Assembly: GCA_948567375.1 (NCBI GenBank)
Contig: OX419757.1
Coordinates: forward strand, 20,708,001-20,772,000
Reading direction: 5' to 3'
DNA: 64,000 bases
DNA from: Lunularia cruciata
Lineage: Eukaryota > Streptophyta > Marchantiopsida > Lunulariales > Lunulariaceae
Shown: in pieces, positions 54,640 to 64,000 of the stretch
Numbering within the stretch: position 1 is the first letter of the stretch
Layout: each line of letters opens with the position of its first letter
Notes under the pieces: model-generated
Seen by the model: the letters and a program-made list of their open reading frames with translations, nothing else
Database searches by the model: none
Told to the model about the DNA's origin: nothing
Program-made: the position numbers and the translations under genes

Positions 54640-54800
54640 AGGTCAAGTACATCTAGGACATAACTACTATCCTTGAGGAACCACCATGAAGGGAGGAGTC
54701 ATATATGCCATATGCCATCCTCTCGAATAGTTATCTCACACTAACATAGTAGTAGCTCCACAAGAAGAGCCGCATAACATGCATTGCAAGCCTACACATA
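54640..54800 (-). pseudogene. PHD-finger region of copy G2
   Basis: The minus strand reads LQCMLCGSSCGATTMLV, a stop in place of Cys, then DNYSRGWHMAYMTPPFMVVP and LCPRC. It has the same ligand layout as the plus copy at 3103-3237. The third ligand is a stop codon, the fourth is Tyr and the sixth is Tyr, while the last Cys pair and the PP segment typical of PHD fingers are better kept. Together the two copies support a C4HC3 ancestor. Confidence 0.75.
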
Positions 54801-55156
54801 CAAGTGCTAAGCTTGGGTCCATAGTACCATCAATGTTTAGGAGGTGGCATGGCCTACAATTGTACACATGATCCTTCTAAACAACAATATCATGTCCTTC
54901 CAACACAAGGACTCCAAATGGCAAAACCTCATGCACTTTCAAGATGGTGTGGCTTGTAGAAACATCAATTGTCATTGGTGCTATTTGTATTGTAGATATA
55001 CATAATCACATGGATGAAATCAACGGATTAAGGGTTTGTAACCTCCTCCTGAAATGGTAGCATAACATAAGGTATCCTTATGTTGAGCAATTGCCAAGTT
55101 CTCAAAAGCCATTGGCATCACTCTCTAAAAGATCTTTGCCCATTGAGAACATGCGC

Positions 55157-55244
55157 TCATCCATACATCTTGATCATCTAAGTCTAAAACTATAGTAGTA
55201 TCATCCATACATCTTGATCATCTAAGTCTAAAACTATAGTAGTA
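55157..55244. repeat. Exact 44-bp tandem duplication in copy G2
   Basis: Units 55157-55200 and 55201-55244 are identical and begin TCATCCATACATC. The sister copies have one unit, so it is a recent event in this copy. Confidence 0.97.
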
Positions 55245-55249
55245 TCACG

Positions 55250-55960
55250 ATGAATAGCTACAAGTAGATTTGGATCTCATCCATAGAGTAGGAATTAAGG
55301 AGAGAAGGATGCTAAGGAGGCTTGCTAATTGAACCAATAGCCCATGGCCAACCAAGGTAACTCAAGATCCCAATCTCCCAAGTGGCCTTTCTACAAACCA
55401 TACTTTTGCAATCCTCTCTTCATCATCTGAACCACTCTCTCTACTAAGCTATCTACCTCAGGGTGATCTCAAGAGGTAATACAATGATCAATCAAAGACT
55501 TGTCACACAAGACTTGAAACTCTTCCAAGAACTCTATACCTTGATCAATCAAAACCTCAATTGGTGCATCAAAATGATTGAGACCCCGATCTAGGAACAA
55601 GTAAGCCATCCCTTCACTAGACTTGTTAGGAAGTGCCACCAACTTAAATCCACTTAAATCCAACTTAAATCCACTTGGAAAAATGCTCTACCATCACCAA
55701 AATGTATCGATGATGTCTCATAGTTGCAATACAAGTTTAGCAAAGTCCAAACTCCAATGGTAACCCAATCCCATGATAGGTAATGGGTGCATTTGTGGCA
55801 TAGAAGCATTGAATGATGGTCTAACTTGGTCACAAACCACACATCTTGCAACAATTGTTATACATTGGTCTGCATATTGCACCACCAATAATGACTCTAG
55901 AGTAAGCTATACAAACGCTTTACTCCAAAATGTCTTAGCTTTTCATGAGCATGATGGAAC
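55250..55960 (-). pseudogene. Integrase of copy G2
   Basis: The minus strand gives ILVMVEHFSKW for the first catalytic block, with Glu where Asp is usual. The frame 55469-55663 reads VALPNKSSEGMAYLFLDRGL, then VLIDQGIEFLEEF for the second Asp. An EVDSLVERVVQMMKRGLQK segment covers the Glu region. This is the gypsy integrase core in the right order, with stops. Confidence 0.85.
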
Positions 55961-56289
55961 AACTATGGTCTTTGAGATGGAAGTGGTACTACTTGCACTC
56001 TACCATCCTCACATACACAAAGAAGGTATTTTCTCTCCAATCTGAACCATTTGGCTTGCTAAAGATTATAGTCTCTCTCTTTGGCCCCAATTATGCCACC
56101 CACAACACCAATGTAAAGATATTCCATCATTAAGACATCATCATGAATGGCTCATTGAACTATACCACTATCTCCACTCTCTAGATCTATGACCTCAATA
56201 ACTCCTCCTATATGTGTTGAGAGAAATACCACCAAAGCATCAAAAAATATACAGAGAAAGGTAGATGCATGCCAACCTGGAACAATCTC

Positions 56290-56790
56290 CTCATTTGTCT
56301 CACCATGCCAATGTGCTATGGTCTGATCCTATTGGTTGGGACAAAGGAATTTTACTCAGCCCATATGCATCATGGTTCACGACTCCAGGTTTGTGAATGA
56401 CCGTGAAATCATACTCTTGTAAAATCAAAGCCCATTGTGCAAGCTTCCCTAAAAGCTTTTTGGACTCCATCAACCACTTCAATGGCTGATGAGAAATGAT
56501 GAGAGTAAAGGGGTTACCAAATAGGGTAACATCGGAAATGTACTACTATCCATACTGCTGCCAAGCACTCTCCCTCATATGAACTATACTTTGCCTCTAC
56601 TGAATTGTTGGAGTGACTAGCATAGGCCACCGCAAACTCCTTCCCCTCATCATCATGCTAGGTGAGCACTACTCTAAGCCCCAATATACTCCAATTAGTG
56701 TGAACTTGAAATGATCATCCTTTGATCGGTCTTCTCAAAATAGGAGAAGATGTCAAACTTTGTTTGAGCTCTACAAAAGCTCTCTACTAC
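56290..56790 (-). pseudogene. RNase H of copy G2
   Basis: The frame 56300-56482 reads GKLAQWALILQEYDFTVIHK, then PGVVNHDAYGLSKIPL. This matches the C-terminal end of gypsy RNase H before the integrase zinc-binding region, including the VN.DA..LS motif. Upstream parts are more degraded. Confidence 0.85.
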
Positions 56791-56959
56791 TCATCTCCCC
56801 AACACCATTCTTGTGTAAGCTTGGTCAGCTTTGTCAAAGCCTTGGCAAGGACACTAAAACCTCTAACATAATGGCAATAGAAATTCATCAACCCAAGGAA
56901 TGCTTGCACTCTGCTCACATCCATAAGCCAAGGAATATGTGCAATAGCCTCCACCTTGG

Positions 56960-57600
56960 TTTGCTAAACACAAAGTCTTCCAGGGTAGATAGTGTGACCC
57001 AAATACTCAACCTGCTCATGGAAGAATCTACAATTCCCAAGATGTAATTTGAGTCCATGAGATTTCAACCTCTCAAACATCTCCAACAAATGTCTCTCAT
57101 GCTCCTCCACAACAATGCTATATACCAAAATGTCATCAATATAGCACCAAGCAAAATCCAATCTAGCTAAGATCCTGTCCATGATCCTCTAGAACTCAAT
57201 AAGAGTGTTCTTTAACTCAAATGTAAGAACTTCCACTAATATAACACATCCTTGCCATGAGGATCAATGGCCTAAAATGATGTCTTGGACTTATCCTCCT
57301 CCCTAATTGGCAATTGATGATATCTTGCTTGAAGATCCAAAGTACTGAAGATCTTTGCTTGCCCAATCATATCAAAGATCACTTTTGGTGTAGGCATGGC
57401 ATACCCATCAGCCCTACTCTATTGGTTGATAGGATGGTAATCTCCACACATCTACTTATCTGTGTAGTTTCCATGCATATCTTTCTTGGCTGGCATCATT
57501 GTAGTTGATGCATACTCTCCATGTGAAATCTCCACCAAACCAGCCTCAAAAAGATCTCTACTACGGCTATGAATCAATGATCTTTCCATGTCACTATATT
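56960..57600 (-). pseudogene. Reverse transcriptase of copy G2
   Basis: Readable blocks in order are SHGEYASTTMMPAKKDMHGN, CGDYHPIN, PTPKVIFDMIGQAKIFSTLD, LQARYHQLPIREEDKSKTSF and the catalytic CYIDDILVYS. EEHERHLLEMFERLKSHGLK and VEYLGHTIY follow in the open frame 56964-57182. The catalytic Asp pair is intact. This is a typical Ty3/gypsy RT following the methyltransferase linker. Confidence 0.9.
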
Positions 57601-58127
57601 GATAAGGATGTCAAGAAACTAGTGTATTGCTAGTCAACTCAATTTAAATACTAGGTCCTTTTAGAGTACCTAAATCCTTCATAATGAAGGCAAAATTACT
57701 TGTGTAGCTCCTCAAGAACCTACAAACTCTTTGTCTTTTCTCTATTGTAAGCTTGGGTCCTAGATTTGGCTCCAAAGTGTCCTCTGTAATTGATGTAGGA
57801 GTGGAAGAATTATTGAGTGGTTGCTACATTAGGGCCATGCCCTCAACCACTAGAGGTCCCAACCTCAGTGTGAAAAACTCCCTCCACTTTGGCTGCAAGC
57901 TCCATATGTCCTCTAGCTGCATCCCAAGTAGACCAAAGGTGTAATCCAAGTAGACCACACTCACCTAGATAGACTCCAAGTAGACCACTCTCCCTAGTAG
58001 CCAATGGATGTGTCCCAAGAATACCTTGTCTACTCGGACCATCACCCCCAACATATGCCTAAATTGTCTTAATAGGCACAGAGCTCACAAGTGTCAAAGT
58101 GGTGATGCATATCAAACACATCCTATG

Positions 58128-59110
58128 TTACTCTGCCAAGCCAAGGCTCACAATCTTAGTCAAATAATTTAGGTCCATAGCTTGACCTAACACTTGACAC
58201 ATGGATGTCTCTAACATTGCTAGAACAACGGTAATACCGGTGCAAAAACCCATCACCTGCTCTCTTTCAACGACATTGGGCTCCACCAATTGCTTTAATT
58301 GTGAGTCCCAAACCAATCTAGGACCTCTCTCTCAAAAAGCATGGGAGCATGGGAAACTCATAAGTGTGGGAAAAGTGGCTTGAGGTTGTCCAACTAGGTT
58401 CACCACTACTATAAGTGACCTATCAACCACTACCTCCATCTAAGATTGATGCCCAACATCCAAGATCTCATCATCAATAAGGTGGTCTTATCGTTGAATC
58501 TCATCATAAGCAAGTTGTAGAACCTCTTTAGGTAGGAGGTTTGTCTACCAAAAATTAAGATAATGAGCCCGTGATCCCACTCTAGCCGGATCTAACAACA
58601 TGGTAGTTCTCATCAAAGAATGGACCTGATGTGTACTTGCCACCACCTGGATGCGAGAATCACCCATCAAAGGGACATTCTCCAAATTGTAGTGGAGAAG
58701 CAGATTGATGAACCTAGAGATGTTGTAGTATACATAACATCTCCCAAAACATACCAAAACAGGGATCCTAAAGACCCAAACCTTGGTTAGCACGTATATG
58801 TCCTTAACATGGTCATCTAGAAATCACCAAATGAATGGGACCATGTCTCTCCAAATCTTACACCCATAGCAAGGAAATTTTTGTTGGTAGGGTCTTCTAG
58901 TAACCCTTGACTACTGACATTGGTAATTACTCAGGATATTGATAGGCCAAGTGTGCCACATAATGTAGACAGATTTGCCTAGTAGTCTCATCTCTCTCCA
59001 CATACAAGTACCTCTATACTCGTATACCCGCATGTAGTACCATAGCTAGTCCAATGTTAATCCTACTGAACAACTCTAATAGGCATACTCCTTCTATTGG
59101 ATGCTACCAA
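58128..59110 (-). pseudogene. C5 cytosine DNA methyltransferase of copy G2, all core motifs
   Basis: From the right: motif I VCLLELFSRINIGLAM (59053-59100) and RYLYVERDETT. Motif IV is HLVISR, stop, PC, stop, GH, with the Cys codon at 58807-58809. Motif VI is LENVPLMGDSRIQ, with ENVP at 58671-58682. Motif VIII is LLDPARVGSRAHYLNFW, followed by TNLLPKEVLQLAYDE. Motif IX reads VEPNVVEREQVMGF and motif X VLGQAMDLNYLTKIV, both in the frame 58128-58316. The length of about 325 residues fits a compact methyltransferase catalytic domain. It sits between protease and RT in one coding direction, so it was part of the element's polyprotein. Known eukaryotic parallels are retrotransposon-borne methyltransferases reported from Klebsormidium and Symbiodinium. 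Confidence 0.9.
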
Positions 59111-59379
59111 GCAATGAGTGTGGTATCTAGAGATGTCAAGGTAATTAACTCTGGAGGCTCATCCTCACACTGGTCTCCTAGTGGTATAAAGGCTCCACTC
59201 CAAGCTTGTTGTACCAATTGATCCGCATGTTGCTATAATGCCTCCTTTGAACTCCACAATAGAACATCCAAGGTGGATCAAACGATCCCACTTGTACTCC
59301 AAATCTAAGTGATCGCCTTTGGTATTGGAGTATCCTCTACATGGGCATTCCCCTCCAATAGGTCACTGGGCCAAGTAAT

Positions 59380-59870
59380 AGAACTATTGAAATCTGAAAA
59401 TGATGTTCCCATGGTCTTGGATTGTATTGAGCCAAGATTTCCACTATTGAAGCATATTGGTAGGCAATATACCCATCCCTCACCTAACTGCCAACCTGGT
59501 CTATAAGAAGATGTCTCATCCCAATAGTCAATATTGAAAGCCATGAGGTATATCACTACTCCCTCAACTAACACATCATCTGACTCAACTTTGATCACAA
59601 TGACCTGAGCTCTCACCACAGAGCTATCAATTGGATGACCAAGCTGAATCTAAACAACAAGCTCTCCATATGTGATGTACTATGTAGAACCACTCCCTAG
59701 AAATGTCTGGATCTGAAATGGACACCTCTCAACATTGGTCTTCCGTAACTCTAGACCCACAACTACAACCTTCTCCAACATAAGGCACTGCATATTAGAG
59801 TCTAATAAGACCCTTTGGGTGTATAGACATTCCTTGAAAAACCCACCACAAAAAACCCCCCTCTAATTAT
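59380..59870 (-). pseudogene. Retropepsin of copy G2
   Basis: The loop reads VLLDSNMQCLMLEK where a D-S-G-A type active site is expected. ERCPFQIQTFLG follows. The frame 59305-59619 contains ESDDVLVEGVVIYLMAF, then YWDETSSYRPGWQLGEG. The block order equals that of copy G1 and of element E. Confidence 0.75.
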
Positions 59871-61710
59871 CCAATAGGACAACCTCAGATGTAAACCGTG
59901 CTTGCTCAAAGGCCAGTCTAGTTGGTAACTCCTCCAATCTAGCCGTTACTGCTTGCCATAAACCACTAGCCGCTGAGTGGGTCCCATGCTCCTCAACCAA
60001 GTCAGCTCCACTATCAACCACCTCCACTAGAAGTAGGAACCACATCATCCCAAAGCATGGCAATACTAGAGTTGGGTCAACCCCAATGTAAACATGTCAT
60101 CAGTTGAGAATAATGGAAAGCACATTATCAATTGAGTTGCCCCTAACATTGTGCTAGACTCAATCTGTGTAATAGCAGGTGGTTGACTAATAGTTAGTCA
60201 ATCATGCACCCTATCACCACCTACCACACCTACACTAGGACATCTAATAGGCATGGATGTTGTATATAGTACCTCAAAGAGTGTAAAAGACTAGGAAAGT
60301 TTGACTTGTCTACTAGCCTGTTCTCTCTATGGGTCCAACTCCACTGATGCTCCTTTAGGCTCTTGAGCATGTACGACACTCATAGTCACTAAGGTAGATG
60401 CATCCACTTGTGTTGCTTCACACATGAAATCCAAGACGTCTCTATCACCAGCGTATGAAGTAGAAGCCTTAGCACCTAAATGTGATCTCCTCTAAGCTAT
60501 CACCATGCAAGCCAATCTTGGCTCCAACTACTCAATGCAATTAGCCATGGCTATATCAAAAGTAAGGGCAGTTACTACACCCCTATTAGGTGTGGACCCT
60601 CTACCACCTTGTCCTCTATGAGATGGAGCTCTTCTACCACTTGCCATAGTAGCCCTACCACTTTGTAACTTTGGGTGTAGGTCAAAGCATTAGTCACTAG
60701 TGTGACCAAATTTGTGGCAATGCTTGGACTATCATTATGCTTGTTGAGATGCACTAAAGGTATGAGGTCCACTGTCCTAAGTACACTCTCTCTTGTGGTG
60801 AGGTCTACCAAAAGTCCAACAAGCAACACCACCACTCATTGGCTGCTATTGACCCAAAAATAAAGGTAAAGTCTACACTAGGCCTTCCACTCGCTCCATA
60901 GGATTTGAGCTATCCCCCCTATCCTTGAAAAACAACATGGCATGTGCAATCTATTTCACTTTAGAAGAAGTAACAACTATGGATGAGGTCACTTTGGAAG
61001 AAGTAACAATTGTGGATGAAGTCTCCTTACCAAATCCAAATGTTATTACTCTCTCCTCCACCATGCTCAACCAAACCAAAGACCACTGCTAAAGTAGGGA
61101 AAGTAGCTTATAACAACATAGCATCATGGACTCTACATTGCAACTCCTTATCCAAAATCCTATACCAAAATTGGACTGATGGGCCCCAATAACTTCCTAA
61201 GTAAAACTGATCAGGCATCTCATGCAAGTGTATGCCTTGAGTAGGCTCTCTCTAGCCTTCCATTATAATTCTTGCAAGCTCTTTAGTTGATCAGTCCACA
61301 CTCCTTGGTAGTCTTGCTTCAAACATTGGAAGAACTCCACCATGGGGTTAAACCCCAATATGACACCACCTCTTGTAGTAGTACCTCTACTTGTAGAAGC
61401 AGTATCTCTAGCTTGTGCACCTCCACTAGCTCCACCAATGCTACAAGACCTAGAACTTGTGGGTACAACTGATCTACCCCTAGAAATTGCGCTTGAAGTC
61501 ATAGAGACATAGTTTGGAGACCAATATTATCTTCATAGCTCAATCTCTTCCAAGTGAACTCTCTTGAACTCATGCTAGTTGTCCATTGGTGGACCCTCCA
61601 AGTGTTGAAATAACCCCTTCCATGCCATGAAGGGTGTGAATAGAGTTGGGTTCCACATTTGTTGCAAATCAAACCAACTATGAAACTCCTAGATGAAGTC
61701 ATCTAACTCA
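59871..61710 (-). pseudogene. Gag of copy G2, with two zinc knuckles
   Basis: At about 60785-60828 the minus strand reads CWTFGRPHHKREC. A second knuckle, KHCHKFGHTSD, lies at about 60690-60730. Both are CCHC-like with one Cys replaced by Phe. Upstream, 61263-61502 holds a Ser/Arg/Gly-rich stretch and a WTDQLKSLQEL segment that may be capsid. Downstream is the part shared with copy G1. Confidence 0.7.
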
Positions 61711-62862
61711 ATGGCACCCATTATACCAAAGTAACATTTGGGGCCTTTAGAGGCCTATAAATCTTGTCCAAGTCACATAACAACAGTGCAAACACACCAA
61801 GTGCACTCTCAACTGAGTCAACTCTTGTGTCAAACTCCAACTTAGATTCAATCTCCTATCTCATTGGGACTTGAAATACAAGCTGATATCAATTGCCACT
61901 TTGAGTAAACCTATTGTGTACTACAATGCTATCTCCTCCAAAATCCCCAAAAAACTCCATTGTGACAAAGTAACCAAAAACTATAACCCGCAACCATAAC
62001 CACCACAAGTACCCTACCAAGTGCCAACATCACCAACCAAACATCACCTACAAATGTAGCTCTAACTATGACAACTACACTAGGAGCAATGGCAACTTGT
62101 AACCTGCCATCACAACATGCACTTTCACGGTATGTAGGTCATCACTTCCACCTCACTAGAGAGAAACATAAATAGTTTGATTGGTCATCACTCTAGACTC
62201 ACTACTGAGAACACACTAAAGCACCAACACTCTAAAGGTAGGGTACCTCATACAAACATGGTGCACAAACAAGAAGTAGAGAATGGAGGAGGTCCAATCA
62301 CAAGAAATCTAAAGAAAAAACCCTTCATTTCATAAATCAACACTAGACTGACTTTGTCACCATTTGGCATTTGATATGATAGGAGTTATCTACTTCTTAA
62401 ACTACTAGGATCACCAAGAATAGGATCAAATTGTCTCTCCTAGCCAAAGCTACAAGTGTATAGAAAAAATGGAATAGTCACTAGGACAACAAGTGAGGGT
62501 AGACCAGTTGGCTAGGGCACAAATCGAGGAACCAAAGATCTAGAAGTCAAACTCTATTGTGCACAATCTAGCAAGGTAGGTAGATTTTCCTAAACAATAA
62601 CCAAAAACAACTAGCTAACCTCATGCCAACATGCTAGCCCTTCTAGGCTTTCATAGCCTCTCATAGCCCATAGCTCTATGCCTCTAAACGCCATCAGCCT
62701 CACTGCAAAACCTATATCAATTTGAAGATCTTTTGCACATGATCACTTCCAAGGAAAATTTGGACCATGATCAAGCGACCAATGATCAGCAAGGCTTGGA
62801 GATGCCACCAACATCCTCAATCTATGCACCCAATTTCCTTTGACCTCACTTCTTTGATGTAA
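61711..62862 (-). other. Probable gag N-terminus and leader of copy G2
   Basis: This part lies between gag and the 5' LTR. I find no long frame and no primer-binding site of the TGGTATC type, so the leader is too altered to annotate further. Confidence 0.4.
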
Positions 62863-63300
62863 TCAGTTTGTTCACACAACTCAAATCACACTCAATCAAA
62901 TCAATATTTGATTTATCACTCAATAATCTACAAAAAATGGACACTGATTATAGTCAAACCACACTCAATCTAGCTAAGAGAATCTAGGTAATGCTCATCT
63001 TTCTCTGTCCACCATAACTAAGAACTCAAAGAGCTCAACATCAAAGAAATGAGCTCTTTGGAGCTGCACTTCAAAAGTATACTCGCTTGGTCTCCAACCC
63101 TAATGGTCTCCCTAATGGCACACTCAATGATTCAAACAATGAAAATGACGATGGATCACACCATGTAGTCAATAGCCCAAAAAAATAATCTGACCATCAA
63201 CAAGTAGTCTATGAATAACTACCAAAATACTTTTGACTACCAACACTACTACTCTAGAGTCCGAGCAATATAGGTGTGACACTGCCAATGGCATGATACA
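62863..63300 (-). mobile_element. Partial 5' LTR of copy G2
   Basis: It matches the middle part of the 3' LTR (53956-54360), including CTAAGAGAATCTAGG, GAGCTCTTTGGAGCTGCACT and CAACAAGTAGTCTATGA. The roughly 100-bp end segments found at both ends of the other G LTRs are missing here. Confidence 0.8.
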
Positions 63301-63316
63301 TACCTTTATGTAATTT

Positions 63317-63353
63317 CCAAGTGCACATGCTTTTCAAAAGCATGTGCACTTGG
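63317..63353. repeat. Perfect 18-bp inverted repeat with a 1-base loop
   Basis: CCAAGTGCACATGCTTTT (63317-63334) is followed by one C and its exact reverse complement (63336-63353). It lies 17 bp outside the truncated 5' LTR of copy G2. Confidence 0.95.
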
Positions 63354-64000
63354 AGATGGACCAAGTTTGGTGTATCTTCATTCAACAAGTACATGGGATG
63401 AACCAAGCCTTGAAGAGAGAGAGAGAAAGGGCTATGAGGTTCCAAACCGGCACTATTGGTCACACTAAGGTGACTAAATTGAAGCATAATGCTCTCTTGG
63501 GGAGAGTAATGAACCTGAATCCATGGCTTTTGGTCACATGTATACTTTTTCAAATGTATATCAATCCTATATTTGGTTCTCAATCATTTGTTTACATTGG
63601 TTTGTGCACATGGCATTCAAGTCAAGTTCATTTGCCAATCTTCAATACTTTACACTTCATGCTAAATGTTGGGGAGAAGTAGGTACCTTGTAATCTCATT
63701 GAATTTGCTTCTAATATAGCTGATCCACTCTAGTGACCCACATATGGATCAGATCAAACCTGAAACTACATCAAGTTTTGGTGAAGCAAGTCTGTTAGTT
63801 CATAATGTTACTAGCTTAGACAATGGAAAGCTAGCACATCAAGCTTTTCAAGCTTATCTTTAAGCTTTATCTCTTATGTAGCTAATTATTATTTCATCAT
63901 AGGCAATCAGGTCAACAAGGAGCAAAAGGACTAGGTTTTCAACTTGCTATTCAAGTATGAGAATGTGTGTGATAGCCTGGAAAATATCAGTTTTGTGGTA
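63354..64000. other. Unassigned right end of the window
   Basis: Two overlapping frames on opposite strands (63344-63682 and 63254-63583) are open, neither like a known family. No repeat of the families above is recognised. Confidence 0.35.

Larger units (their letters stand above)
53850..63300 (-). mobile_element. Ty3/gypsy family G, copy G2, the most complete (gag-protease-methyltransferase-RT-RNase H-integrase-PHD)
   Basis: A 3' LTR (53850-54472) and a partial 5' LTR (62863-63300) bracket the full domain series on the minus strand. The shared LTR middle includes CTAAGAGAATCTAGG, CATCAAAGAA and GAGCTCTTTGGAGCTGCACT. The length, about 9.4 kb, fits a complete element. Stops and frameshifts occur in every domain, so it is inactive. 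It serves as the reference for copies G1 and G3. Confidence 0.9.

Noticed and set aside
1-64000. CRISPR arrays, bacterial operons, rRNA and tRNA genes
   Set aside because: No regularly spaced identical repeats with spacers, no bacterial-type gene clusters and no convincing rRNA or tRNA sequence were seen; the only tRNA-like signals are primer-binding sites.

Overview
The window looks like repeat-rich nuclear DNA of a streptophyte plant. It holds one intact intron-containing plant gene in about 64 kb. Everything else recognisable is decayed, nested transposable elements. The species cannot be read from the sequence. A peroxisomal-type ascorbate peroxidase together with Ty3/gypsy elements that carry a cytosine methyltransferase gene fits a non-seed plant or charophyte better than a flowering plant, but that is inference.

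Layout. 1-8050: fragments of a Ty3/gypsy family called G here, in both orientations, pieces of a second LTR family (D), then a different gypsy element (4478-8050, minus) with a clear primer-binding site and 5' LTR. 8100-15900: solo LTRs (families F and H), minisatellites and unassigned DNA. 15990-17059: a decayed PIF/Harbinger transposase. 18690-22412: the ascorbate peroxidase gene (minus, 8 exons, 294 aa), followed downstream by a 184-bp tandem duplication. 24580-36340: a Mutator-like transposase interrupted by a 9.8-kb Ty1/copia element (25941-35745) that itself carries two insertions. 36400-40900: an AT-rich block, a second Mutator fragment, a D LTR and perfect hairpins. 40951-47850 and 53850-63300: two long minus-strand G copies. 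47851-53849: unassigned plus-strand DNA, then a third gypsy-like element (E), cut off by the G LTR.

The most interesting content is the G and E elements. In G the order along the element is gag with zinc knuckles, retropepsin, a C5 cytosine DNA methyltransferase, reverse transcriptase, RNase H, integrase and a C-terminal PHD finger. This puts a DNA-methylation writer and a likely chromatin reader in one retrotransposon. Methyltransferase motifs I, IV, VI, VIII, IX and X are readable. Element E has a related but clearly different methyltransferase after its own zinc knuckles and protease. All copies are broken by stops and frameshifts, so the window shows fossils of this system and not a working one.

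Insertion order can be partly read. Two F solo LTRs with perfect 5-bp target duplications interrupt the G copy at 40951-47850, with matching empty sites in the sister copies. A solo H LTR has its own perfect duplication. The only gene I consider likely functional is the peroxidase.
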